Source: Lactobacillus amylovorus DSM 20531 (GTDB taxonomy: Bacteria > Bacillota > Bacilli > Lactobacillales > Lactobacillaceae). Taken from it: a stretch of DNA of 64,000 nucleotides. The DNA lies in the NCBI RefSeq assembly GCF_002706375.1, contig NZ_CP017706.1:1302001-1366000 (forward strand), given 5' to 3'. Within the stretch, counting starts at the first letter, position 1. Each line of letters begins with the position of its first letter. This document shows, in pieces, positions 38,322 to 45,455 of the stretch. Both the position numbers and the translations under genes were made by a program. Under the pieces are notes generated by a model. That model saw only the letters and a program-made list of their open reading frames with translations, did not search any database and had not been told where the DNA came from.

Positions 38322-38918
38322 ATGAATAGCAAAGACTATGAGAGTACTGAATTCTATTCTTATAAATTTAAAAATTTTTCAACTATGATTATCATTCCTA
38401 TGGCACTTTTAGTATTTATCTTGATAATTGGCTCTTTCTTTGCAATCAGACAGAGTACAGTTACATCTACTGGAATTGTAGAACCCCAAAGTACACTTGA
38501 TATCGCCAATAAAAATTATCATGAAGGACAAATTATTAAAAGAAATAGAAGTAAATGGATGGTTCATCTAGATGATAAAAAAGAAAATATAGTGCATTTA
38601 TTACCAATAATTAAAGCAAAAAAATCAGTTAATATCGTTACATATTTCCCTGGTAATAAAATTGGTGTAATTAAAAAAGGACAACCCTTACATTTTCAAT
38701 TATCTAACGCCAATGGAACAACAGATAGACTAGTTGGGGAAGTGAAAGAAGTAGGAATATACCCTGTTAACTTACACGGAAACAATGTTTACGAAGTGAT
38801 TTGTAAAGCTAAATTAGATAAAGATGTGAAGTATGGAATGGAAGGCAATGCAACAATTATTACAGGTAAGAGTACATATTTTGAATATTTTAAGGACAAA
38901 ATTCTTAACCAAAATTAA
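38322..38918 (+). CDS. Bacteriocin export accessory protein, short HlyD-like
   Basis: 198 residues. One N-terminal membrane helix (about 20-45), then an extracellular domain with the VTSTGIVEPQ lipoyl/beta-barrel start typical of membrane-fusion proteins. It lacks the long coiled coil of full-size accessory factors (about 450 residues); this short form is known in acidophilus-group bacteriocin loci. It should partner the C39 exporter. Starts 10 bp after the exporter gene with an aggagg RBS, so the IS30 insertion upstream may be polar on it. Confidence 0.8.
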   Translation: MNSKDYESTEFYSYKFKNFSTMIIIPMALLVFILIIGSFFAIRQSTVTSTGIVEPQSTLDIANKNYHEGQIIKRNRSKWMVHLDDKKENIVHLLPIIKAKKSVNIVTYFPGNKIGVIKKGQPLHFQLSNANGTTDRLVGEVKEVGIYPVNLHGNNVYEVICKAKLDKDVKYGMEGNATIITGKSTYFEYFKDKILNQN

Positions 38919-38943
38919 AAAGAGCTGAAAAGCTCTTTTTTAA
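38915..38943 (+). terminator. Rho-independent terminator of the exporter operon
   Basis: Stem TTAAAAAGAGCT/AGCTCTTTTTTAA with GAAA loop. Confidence 0.9.
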
Positions 38944-38980
38944 TTGGGATTAATTCCGATTGCCATGATTAAAGAAAACT

Positions 38981-39045
38981 GATTTGGTTAAAAAGTGTAC
39001 TGAATAAGTCTAATAATCCAAAATATAGCGTACAATTGATATATT
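38981..39045 (+). promoter_or_regulatory. Regulator-type promoter D (thioredoxin-like gene)
   Basis: Repeats GATTTGGTT (38981-38989) and GAATAAGTC (39002-39010), 21 bp apart, then exactly 29 bp to the -10 TATATT (39040-39045). Confidence 0.75.
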
Positions 39046-39078
39046 TTTCTTAGTTATAAAAGATATGGGGGAATATCT

Positions 39079-40386
39079 ATGAATAAGAAAAATGTATTAA
39101 TGCTAATGTTAAGTCCAGCGATTTTATTAATAATGAATAGTACTATTGTGCATGCGGATGGAGGTAATACTTCTCATGAGATTAGTAGTGAAGTAGTATC
39201 TAAAACAGAAAATGATGATAAAAATGTTTCTGAATCCGAGCAAAAAACTAGTAGTAATAACGAAGTTGACCAATCTCAAGGTAAGCAGGAAGAAGAACAA
39301 GCAATTCCTGAAGATCAAAATGATCAATCTCAGAATACAAATAATCAGGATCCTAATGACGCAAATGAAGAAGATAGTGAAGATGATGATGAAGATGAAG
39401 TATCTGTTGAAGATTATGAAAATAATGTAAAAGATTTTCATAGAGTGAAAATGCAAGAGGTGAAAGATCTTCTAGCAGAGCAAAATAATCAAGAACATCT
39501 TATGTACATTGGTCGTCCGACATGTTACTATTGTCGACAATTTTCACCTGATTTAAAAGATTTCAATGAAATCGTTAAAGGCAAGCTACTTTATTTCAAT
39601 ATTGATGCTGAAGAAGGAGCACATGATTATGCCTTCAAAGAAATCGGTATTCCAGGTACTCCAACTACAATGCGATTTATTAATGGAAAAATTATTAGTG
39701 CATGGGTCGGTGGAGAAAAGACGGGACAGGAGTTATATAACTTTTTGTATTCTGATGCAGCTAATAAATTAGCGGAACAGGCAGTAATTAAGGACCAACC
39801 GAAGGATGATAATACTACTGAATCTGAAAGTAATGAAATACCTGAAGTGACTGTAGCAGAAGATAGTCAAACACAGTCTAGCAATGATGTTGCTATTACT
39901 GACTTTGCTGAGAATAGCGTGTTTGAGAATGCCGTAAATGTTGCTAGCTCTACTACAGATTTGACTAAAGTTACGACAGGTAATCAAGAATATGTGGCTC
40001 CTAGAGCTGAAACTAAAAAGAAAACTATGAAGAAGCCAGTAAAACATAAAGCTGTAGATAATAAAGTTAAAGAACAAGCTAAATCGCATAAAAAGAATAT
40101 TATTCTAGCAGCAGTTAGTGAAAAACACAGAGGTGTGAAAGAAAATAAACAATTTGATGCGCCGAAAGTGCAAAGCAAGCCTTATAATGCCGTTAAGAAC
40201 AATCAAATTAGAATTACTAAATTAAAGCAATTGGGAAATGACACTATTAAAAATGGTTCTACTCGGTCTTTACCATCTACTGGTGAGAAAGATAATATCT
40301 GGGTTCAATTAATGGGAATGATTAGTATCTTGGTCAGTTTAGTTTTGGGCATTTCATTAGGAAAGAAAACTAAGGAGGAAAAGTAG
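39079..40386 (+). CDS. LPXTG-anchored thioredoxin-like bacteriocin accessory protein
   Basis: 435 residues. N-terminal signal peptide (about 1-26, ending VHA-DG). An acidic low-complexity region follows to about 120. The thioredoxin-fold domain has the CYYC active site at 149-152 and the cis-Pro motif IPGTPT near 195. A long Ser/Thr/Lys-rich spacer leads to LPSTG near 398, a hydrophobic helix and a KKTKEEK tail. So it is exported and sortase-anchored. Family members (PedC/BrcD-like) help form or keep bacteriocin disulfides; most are not wall-anchored. Many peptides here have two Cys, fitting that role. Confidence 0.88.
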   Translation: MNKKNVLMLMLSPAILLIMNSTIVHADGGNTSHEISSEVVSKTENDDKNVSESEQKTSSNNEVDQSQGKQEEEQAIPEDQNDQSQNTNNQDPNDANEEDSEDDDEDEVSVEDYENNVKDFHRVKMQEVKDLLAEQNNQEHLMYIGRPTCYYCRQFSPDLKDFNEIVKGKLLYFNIDAEEGAHDYAFKEIGIPGTPTTMRFINGKIISAWVGGEKTGQELYNFLYSDAANKLAEQAVIKDQPKDDNTTESESNEIPEVTVAEDSQTQSSNDVAITDFAENSVFENAVNVASSTTDLTKVTTGNQEYVAPRAETKKKTMKKPVKHKAVDNKVKEQAKSHKKNIILAAVSEKHRGVKENKQFDAPKVQSKPYNAVKNNQIRITKLKQLGNDTIKNGSTRSLPSTGEKDNIWVQLMGMISILVSLVLGISLGKKTKEEK

Positions 40387-40587
40387 ATGAAACGAATCAT
40401 TATTTCGGAAGATGAATTATTGTTAAGCAGAATATTAGGTGGGTCAGGTTCTGTAGATGATATTGGCCTAACTGATACTGAACACATGCTACCCTTATAC
40501 AGTAAGAAAGGTGGTAATAATAAACGAGACGTTTATTTGGAAGATCCTAAGTTTTTCCAAAGTTCTTTTCATAGAGGTAGGTATTAA
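40387..40587 (+). CDS. Double-glycine leader peptide of unusual composition
   Basis: 66 residues. The leader MKRIIISEDELLLSRILGG ends in Gly-Gly at 18-19. The mature 47 residues begin SGSVDDIGLTDTEHML: acidic at first, basic and aromatic at the end (FHRGRY), without GxxxG motifs, Cys pair or YGNGV. It starts at the base after the thioredoxin-like gene stop, so it is co-expressed with it. It could be a bacteriocin, a second signal or an exporter substrate of another kind. Confidence 0.72.
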   Translation: MKRIIISEDELLLSRILGGSGSVDDIGLTDTEHMLPLYSKKGGNNKRDVYLEDPKFFQSSFHRGRY

Positions 40588-40942
40588 CTAGTAGATAAGT
40601 ATTGAAAAAATTCTGATCTTTTTATTTCTACCTGAAATCAAGTATTATCAATAATTTCCTTGGTTAAGTTACACTATAATTATTAAAAATGCTGGTACGA
40701 ATAGGCTAGAAATAGCTCCAATAGAAAATATCGTAATACTTAGAAGGTAACACAAAGAAATCTATGAAACTTGTGATTTTTTCGTAATTACTACACTAAA
40801 GATGATTATTTAATTCTAACTCAAGTCTTTGGTTTTGAGTGACTATGTTATAGTCGTATAATTGGTCATATTTTATTAAAGCAAAGAGCGTGCGTATCAG
40901 TTTATGCATTAATGTGATGGCAATCTTCTTCTAGCCTTGGCT
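40588..40942. other. Intergenic stretch with IS110 debris and no gene
   Basis: 355 bp. The first 230 bases are AT-rich with no open frame, leader motif or clear repeat that I can support. The rest is a truncated IS110 end described separately. No regulator-type repeat pair was found here. Confidence 0.6.
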
Positions 40943-40964
40943 ATGAGAAGATTGTTTTTGTTAG
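40820..40964 (-). pseudogene. IS110 transposase C-terminal remnant
   Basis: Aligns by eye with 62680-62815, the 3' end of the full IS110 copy. The reverse-strand translation resembles the last ~45 residues (…IHKLLRTIFALIKNDQLYSYDVAKHNQR) with stops and changes. Nothing of the rest of the transposase is present. It abuts, and seems to overlap, the start of the small gene at 40943. Confidence 0.7.
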
Positions 40965-41194
40965 CCATTCTCATAATAAGTGCATTGTGTCTATTAGTAG
41001 CGATTAAGCAGACTGTTGACGATAGAATGGGCATTTCTTACATATGTATCACAAAAATTGAAAAAGTGTATAGTTCTTTCTGGTCCGTCTATTGGCAGTA
41101 TAGTTTATATAATCTACTAGATGTTTTTACTAGTTTTCGGATTTATAAAACAGAATATCAAGTTAGCGTAACAATTAATAAGAACCCTTTGTAA
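40943..41194 (+). CDS. Small membrane protein with IS-derived start, paralogue of 44292
   Basis: 83 residues from the ATG at 40943 (TTG 40937 possible). One N-terminal membrane helix, then a C-terminal half with VYSSFWSVYWQYSLYNLLDV. The protein at 44292 has VYPHFWQVYWRQALLNILDV at the same place. The first few codons lie in sequence homologous to an IS110 end, so the native 5' end was probably replaced. No RBS is obvious; it may be unexpressed. Confidence 0.5.
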   Translation: MRRLFLLAILIISALCLLVAIKQTVDDRMGISYICITKIEKVYSSFWSVYWQYSLYNLLDVFTSFRIYKTEYQVSVTINKNPL

Positions 41195-41219
41195 ATTACT
41201 AATATACGAAAACTTGGCC

Positions 41220-41303
41220 GATTTGGTAAATATTTTCCAAATAGATCTTGTTTCGTGCTAAATCGGTATTATACGCCAATGAAGGTAAATTGTTTTGTAT
41301 TAA
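41220..41303 (+). promoter_or_regulatory. Regulator-type promoter E (second bacteriocin peptide operon)
   Basis: Repeats AAATAGATC (41239-41247) and AAATCGGTA (41260-41268), 21 bp apart, then exactly 29 bp to TATTAA (41298-41303). A third repeat, GATTTGGTA (41220-41228), lies 19 bp further upstream. Confidence 0.7.
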
Positions 41304-41381
41304 TAGTGTGTAAGTTGAAGAGAGGTAAAACTTAATTCACTTATGAAAATTGTAATTAGAAGTTTTATAAAGGCGAAAAAC

Positions 41382-41633
41382 ATGAACAAATTTGAAACTT
41401 TAACTTATGAAGAACTGTCAGCTGTTTTCGGTGGTAACGGTGGTAAAGCAAGACGCCGTAGAAAAATCACAAATTGTGCTAAAGCTATTGGAATGGGAGC
41501 GTTGAAGGATGGACTAAAATATGGCATTGCAGGCACTGCATTTGGTACTCCAATTGGTACAGTAGGTGGAGCTATATTTGGTGCTAATGTGGGTATTATT
41601 AGCGGATCAGTTTCTTGTGTATCACATTTGTAA
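41382..41633 (+). CDS. Class IIb-type double-glycine bacteriocin precursor
   Basis: 83 residues from the ATG at 41382, chosen to give the normal 18-residue leader ending ELSAVFGG. The mature part (65 residues) starts NGGKARRRRKITNC, strongly basic. Its long Gly/Ala-rich body contains GxxxG motifs (GTVGGAIFGANVG) and a second Cys near the end. First member of the second peptide pair; the next gene begins 17 bp later. Confidence 0.85.
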   Translation: MNKFETLTYEELSAVFGGNGGKARRRRKITNCAKAIGMGALKDGLKYGIAGTAFGTPIGTVGGAIFGANVGIISGSVSCVSHL

Positions 41634-41650
41634 AAAATGAGGTAACTTTT

Positions 41651-41845
41651 ATGATGAAAGAAATGAATTATAAAGAATTAGAAAAAGTAAGTGGTGGCAC
41701 TAACTGGCTTGGTGTAGGTGGATCATGTTTATCGGGTTTCATTGATGCGCTCCCTAGCGGAAGTGGTATGATAAAAGGATGTGTAGAAGGCGCTGTTAAA
41801 GATTTCGCCAAACAAAATAGACATAAAAAACATAAACATAGATAA
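41651..41845 (+). CDS. Double-glycine bacteriocin precursor, partner peptide
   Basis: 64 residues from the ATG at 41651 (gagg RBS 9 bp upstream; ATG 41654 and 41663 also possible). The leader ends KELEKVSGG at residue 16. The mature 48 residues begin TNWLGVGGSC, have two Cys, a GSGMIKG turn and a very basic His/Lys/Arg tail (RHKKHKHR). With the preceding gene it probably forms a two-peptide bacteriocin. Confidence 0.82.
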   Translation: MMKEMNYKELEKVSGGTNWLGVGGSCLSGFIDALPSGSGMIKGCVEGAVKDFAKQNRHKKHKHR

Positions 41846-41914
41846 TATTAAAAAATAGAAAATTCGGTTAATAGATTTCCTATTTTTCGATATGATAATA
41901 ATGGGGTAAAAATT

Positions 41915-42130
41915 ATGAAAAATAAAATTTTAACCGAGCGCCAAGTTAGAAACAGAAGTATCATCGCTGGTATTTTGGCCCTGTTAATAGGATTGGTATG
42001 GGACTATTTTCAGTACAAAACATTAAGCTTTGGAACAGTATTTTGGAATATAGTTGAAAGTGTAGCCTTTGTTATCTTTATGAATATTTTCATGAACTCT
42101 TACTATAAGAAGAAAAGTAAAAAGCAGTAG
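41915..42130 (+). CDS. Small two-helix membrane protein, putative immunity protein
   Basis: 71 residues, helices near 14-32 and 38-60, basic tail KKKSKKQ. Directly after a bacteriocin peptide pair, followed by a terminator. Immunity function inferred from place and shape only. Confidence 0.65.
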   Translation: MKNKILTERQVRNRSIIAGILALLIGLVWDYFQYKTLSFGTVFWNIVESVAFVIFMNIFMNSYYKKKSKKQ

Positions 42131-42147
42131 CTTGGAAGATAAAACAT

Positions 42148-42187
42148 AATACCAAGTTAGTTTAACGACTAATTTGGTATTTTTTTA
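42148..42187 (+). terminator. Rho-independent terminator
   Basis: Stem AATACCAAGTTAG/CTAATTTGGTATT with one mismatch, then T-run. Confidence 0.88.
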
Positions 42188-42297
42188 TTATCCCAAAAAA
42201 ATATTTTATTTCTGTATTGCAATTATAAATTATCGTAATACAATAATTATAAAAGACGAGAAAGAGATAGATAGTTTTATGGAAGAGAGGGATAGAT

Positions 42298-42479
42298 ATG
42301 CTTCCAGAAAAGAAAAGACAGATAGGTTCAATTATTGGAATGCTGATAATGATGGCAATCTTAGTGTTTGCTAACTAGGTGGAACATGGAATGTTCTTAG
42401 AATTACATTATTAGTAATTGGAGTAACGGGTGTAGTTGGCAGTGCTATATACAGAATCATCCAGATTTTGAGGGGATAA
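42298..42479 (+). pseudogene. Frameshifted paralogue of the immunity-like gene at 34564
   Basis: ATG 42298 opens MLPEKKRQIGSIIGMLIMMAILVFAN then stops at 42376-42378. A shifted frame continues GGTWNVLRITLLVIGVTG to IIQILRG and a stop at 42479. The product of 34564 has the same length and pattern (GMLIMMGILV, GTWNWCRITLFLIG). A one-base change around 42370-42380 is enough to explain it. Confidence 0.75.
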
Positions 42480-42483
42480 AAAA

Positions 42484-43023
42484 ATGAAAAAGTTTATTTT
42501 GAATTTATTGACAGTTTTTGCTTGGATCTACCAGATAATCTGTGTAATAGGAATAATTATGTGGATCGTTATGGGCGGTGTTATATTATTTGGCATAAAA
42601 AATCTAGATTTTCGTGCTGGATTTGAAAGTAGTATGTATGTAAAAGGCGTATCAGTTGATAGCTATGTTGGAGTATTAATAGTTATGTTGCTGTTAATGA
42701 TCATGATGAGCGCTGCAGCTTTTTTAATCTGTCGATATGCCAGATTAATTGTTAAGAATATCAAGCAAGAAGTTTACTTTGCTGATAGTAATTTGAATTT
42801 ACTCAAGAAGTTACTAATTTCAGTTGCTGGATATACCATTATTTCAATAATAGATTACATTATTTTCATAACTCACCGCACTTGGTTCGCTAAATCCTCG
42901 AATAATGTACTTTATCCAAGTGGTGTGACAACTGGCTTGCTTTTCCTAGCAGTACTATACGTAGTCTACTTGGTATTCAAGTATGGAATGAAGGTTCAGG
43001 AGGATGCAGACTCGATTATTTAG
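42484..43023 (+). CDS. DUF2975 family membrane protein
   Basis: 179 residues with four membrane helices (near 10-38, 58-82, 108-130 and 145-168). The family signature RLIVNIKQEVYFADSNLNLLKKL-like segment follows helix 2. Such proteins are normally encoded with a small XRE-type regulator, as here 14 bp downstream. The function is unknown; it may be a membrane sensor or immunity factor. Confidence 0.85.
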   Translation: MKKFILNLLTVFAWIYQIICVIGIIMWIVMGGVILFGIKNLDFRAGFESSMYVKGVSVDSYVGVLIVMLLLMIMMSAAAFLICRYARLIVKNIKQEVYFADSNLNLLKKLLISVAGYTIISIIDYIIFITHRTWFAKSSNNVLYPSGVTTGLLFLAVLYVVYLVFKYGMKVQEDADSII

Positions 43024-43037
43024 AAAGGTTGATATAG

Positions 43038-43247
43038 ATGATTGAAGTGACACTAGATTTTATGCTCTTGAAGCGAAAGATGTCTTCAAAGGAGCTGGCA
43101 GAGAAGGTTGGCATCACGCCGGCTAACTTGTCGATTCTGAAGACAGGAAAGGCGCATGGCGTTCGCTTCGACACGTTGAGCAAGATCTGTGAAGTCTTGG
43201 ATTGTCAACCAGGGGATTTATTAGTTTATAAAAAAGATGAAGAATAA
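43038..43247 (+). CDS. XRE/YozG-type small DNA-binding protein
   Basis: 69 residues, nearly all helix-turn-helix: MSSKELAEKVGITPANLSILKTGK near 15-38 and ICEVLDCQPGDLLVY at the end. Partner of the DUF2975 protein. RBS gaaagg. It could regulate the pair or the downstream regulator-type promoter region. Confidence 0.88.
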   Translation: MIEVTLDFMLLKRKMSSKELAEKVGITPANLSILKTGKAHGVRFDTLSKICEVLDCQPGDLLVYKKDEE

Positions 43248-43253
43248 AATGCA

Positions 43254-43318
43254 AAATCAGTCCGAAAAATGACAGAATTGGACGGTTTTACCTTTTACAT
43301 GAATGATAGGGATATGAT
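43254..43318 (+). promoter_or_regulatory. Regulator-type promoter F
   Basis: Repeats AAATCAGTC (43254-43262) and GAATTGGAC (43275-43283), 21 bp apart, then exactly 29 bp to TATGAT (43313-43318). The spacer CGAAAAATGACA nearly matches that of promoter A. Confidence 0.78.
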
Positions 43319-43379
43319 TAATTTAAAAGGATAAAAGATTATTTCCTGGGAGATAATCGCTGAATTGGAGGAAAGAAAA

Positions 43380-43574
43380 ATGCTGTACTTAATTTATATT
43401 GTGCTCGGTTTGTTAATCATTTTAGCCGTTAATTACGCCGTTACAGCATTCTTAGCTGTTCATGATTTGCTTGAAAATAGAGAAAAAGATCAATTAAGTT
43501 TTGGGGATGCATTCAAGAAATACTTCGCCAAGAACAACAACATTCCGACTAAGTTTTCGGATTTGTTTAATTAG
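43380..43574 (+). CDS. Small membrane protein, paralogue of the protein at 26070
   Basis: 64 residues from the ATG at 43380 (ggagg RBS). N-terminal membrane helix, AVHD motif, acidic linker and the tail FKKYFAKNNNIPTKFSDLFN, almost identical to that of the 26070 product. First gene behind regulator-type promoter F, so it should be induced with the bacteriocins. Function unknown. Confidence 0.78.
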   Translation: MLYLIYIVLGLLIILAVNYAVTAFLAVHDLLENREKDQLSFGDAFKKYFAKNNNIPTKFSDLFN

Positions 43575-43600
43575 CTGAAAATTTCCTTGAGGTAAGAACA

Positions 43601-44023
43601 ATGAATAATGAAAAATTTGCTCGTGAAAACAAACGAATTATTGAAGGTATGGGAATTGGAGCATTTGTTGGACCAATATTAGCTCTTGTGATGATGTATG
43701 TTAAGACCGCTGGTTCGCCTCAACCTTTTCAAATTATTATGTCGATGGGAGCTGGATTGGCTTTCGGTCTAATGTTTGGTGGCATCATGTCCGCAAGCTT
43801 AGTCCTTAATAAAACGGTCGCATCAAAGATTCCATGGCAGAAGAAAGTGTTGAAACTTGCCCCTCAAGTTATTGGTACAGGGGTAGTGGTTGCTGCTGCT
43901 GGTGTAGTGATTACTTTAGTAACCAATTGGGGGTCAGTTGATATTGTAAAAACAATTTTTTCAACCGATACTTTATGGCAGTTCTTTGACGGTGTACTTC
44001 TAGGTCTAATAACCATTAGATAA
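43601..44023 (+). CDS. Four-helix membrane protein of unknown function
   Basis: 140 residues with helices near 18-35, 45-70, 88-108 and 120-138, Gly-rich. No family recognised. Lies in the operon behind promoter F; immunity or self-protection is possible. Confidence 0.7.
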   Translation: MNNEKFARENKRIIEGMGIGAFVGPILALVMMYVKTAGSPQPFQIIMSMGAGLAFGLMFGGIMSASLVLNKTVASKIPWQKKVLKLAPQVIGTGVVVAAAGVVITLVTNWGSVDIVKTIFSTDTLWQFFDGVLLGLITIR

Positions 44024-44042
44024 AAAGCCGAGGGGATAGATA

Positions 44043-44241
44043 ATGTTGGAAAAAGCTAAAAAAATTTACTGGAGCTGCGATTTTTTCTGTTATTGCACTA
44101 ATTGTCGCAATTTTTAGTATTACTGGTAATGGTACAACTTGAAAATTATGTACCGTTATTGTTATCTTGTTGATCTGGGTAGGCTATACAATTATCAGAT
44201 ATTTTAAGCTTAAAGCAGAAAATGATAGCGACAATTATTAG
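44043..44241 (+). pseudogene. Small membrane protein, frameshifted and with an internal stop
   Basis: ATG 44043 gives MLEKAKK. A shift in the A7 run (44059-44065) leads to FTGAAIFSVIALIVAIFSITGNGTT, then a TGA where TGG would restore Trp (about 44140), then KLCTVIVILLIWVGYTIIRYFKLKAENDSDNY and a stop at 44241. Two lesions make decay more likely than sequencing error. Two membrane helices in the restored protein. Confidence 0.65.
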
Positions 44242-44291
44242 TATATGTACCACATAATTCCCATAGCAGAAGTTAAAAAGAAATGAATGCC

Positions 44292-44522
44292 ATGAAAAAT
44301 ACTGTTATTTCTATAATTATGATAATTGTTATAGTAATTGCACTATGTTGGTTAGTTACTATTCCCCAGGTAATGCGGAACAAAACATCAGATGGTTATC
44401 AACTGATAAAATTTACCAGAAAATCTACTAAGGTATATCCTCATTTTTGGCAAGTATATTGGCGGCAAGCACTGCTGAATATTTTGGATGTGCTTGCATT
44501 CTTTGGCGATAATTATTCTTAG
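44292..44522 (+). CDS. Small membrane protein, paralogue of the 40943 product
   Basis: 76 residues from ATG 44292 (79 from ATG 44283). N-terminal helix with IIMIIVIVIALCWLV and a C-terminal FWQVYWRQALLNILDVLAFF segment shared with the 40943 product. Neither start has a good RBS. Unknown function, probably part of the bacteriocin regulon by position. Confidence 0.6.
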   Translation: MKNTVISIIMIIVIVIALCWLVTIPQVMRNKTSDGYQLIKFTRKSTKVYPHFWQVYWRQALLNILDVLAFFGDNYS

Positions 44523-44558
44523 ATATTCAATCAATATCAAAAAAGTTGAGGAAAAATT

Positions 44559-45455
44559 ATGTTAAAAATAGAACACCTAAATAAAAGCTTCGGGTCAACA
44601 CAGGTTTTGTTTGATGTTAGCTTCAATGTGTCAGATGGGCGTATTCTTGGACTGGTTGGTAAAAATGGGTCGGGTAAGTCGACGATCTTTCATAGTATTT
44701 TGAAATTCGTTGATTATGACGGTCAGATTAGTATTGATGGACATTCTTTCAACGCTAAAGATTATGACAATATTGGCTATCTGCCTGAAGAGCGAAGTTT
44801 GATGCCTAAGTTAACTATTTCAGATCAGGTAGTGTTTTTAGCTAGTCTTAAAGGGATGCCAGCTAAAAAGGTAAAAGAAGAATTGCCTGATTGGTTATCA
44901 CGTTTGGCTGTTAAAGGGATCCCCATGGATAAGATTAAGTCTTTGTCTAAAGGTAACCAACAAAAAGTACAGATGATTGCGACTTTAATTCATCAACCTA
45001 AATTGATTATTTTAGATGAACCATTCAGTGGACTAGATCCTGTTAATGTTGATCTAATGAAGCAGCTGATTTTGGAAGAAAAAAGAAAAGGCGCTACAAT
45101 CATTTTTTCTGATCATGATATGCGTAACGTGGAAGAATTGTGCGATGACGTCGTAATGATCAATGATGGGCATATCGTCTTGAATGGCCCAGTAAATGAA
45201 ATTAAGAACAGCTTTGGCCTAACTCGAATTTTTGTCAGGACAGACAAAAATGCTACTGAATTATCAGCCTTACTAGGTGTAAAAGATATAATTTTGCAAA
45301 ACAATGGAATGAAGCTGCTTATTCTTGCAGACGAAAAATATGGTAAGGATATTTTTAACCAACTTTCGGCCGGTCAATATATCCAGACTTTTGACCAGGA
45401 ACCTCCAACTTTAGACGAGATTTTCAAAATGAAAGCAGGTGCGCGTCATGAATAA
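44559..45455 (+). CDS. ABC transporter ATP-binding protein (ABC-2/Nat type)
   Basis: 298 residues. Walker A GKNGSGKST near residue 38, signature LSKGNQQKV near 130 (NatA/Ehb variant of LSGGQ), Walker B LIILDEPFSGLD near 150 and H-loop SDHD near 185. The C-terminal ~80 residues form the usual DUF4162-like domain. Overlaps its permease by 8 bp. Role: export, perhaps sodium, drug or bacteriocin resistance; it lies at the edge of the bacteriocin island. Confidence 0.93.
   Translation: MLKIEHLNKSFGSTQVLFDVSFNVSDGRILGLVGKNGSGKSTIFHSILKFVDYDGQISIDGHSFNAKDYDNIGYLPEERSLMPKLTISDQVVFLASLKGMPAKKVKEELPDWLSRLAVKGIPMDKIKSLSKGNQQKVQMIATLIHQPKLIILDEPFSGLDPVNVDLMKQLILEEKRKGATIIFSDHDMRNVEELCDDVVMINDGHIVLNGPVNEIKNSFGLTRIFVRTDKNATELSALLGVKDIILQNNGMKLLILADEKYGKDIFNQLSAGQYIQTFDQEPPTLDEIFKMKAGARHE

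Noticed and set aside
39127..39456. 109-codon reverse-strand ORF opposite the thioredoxin-like gene.
   Set aside because: Very Ile/Phe-rich translation is the mirror of the acidic repeat region; no RBS.
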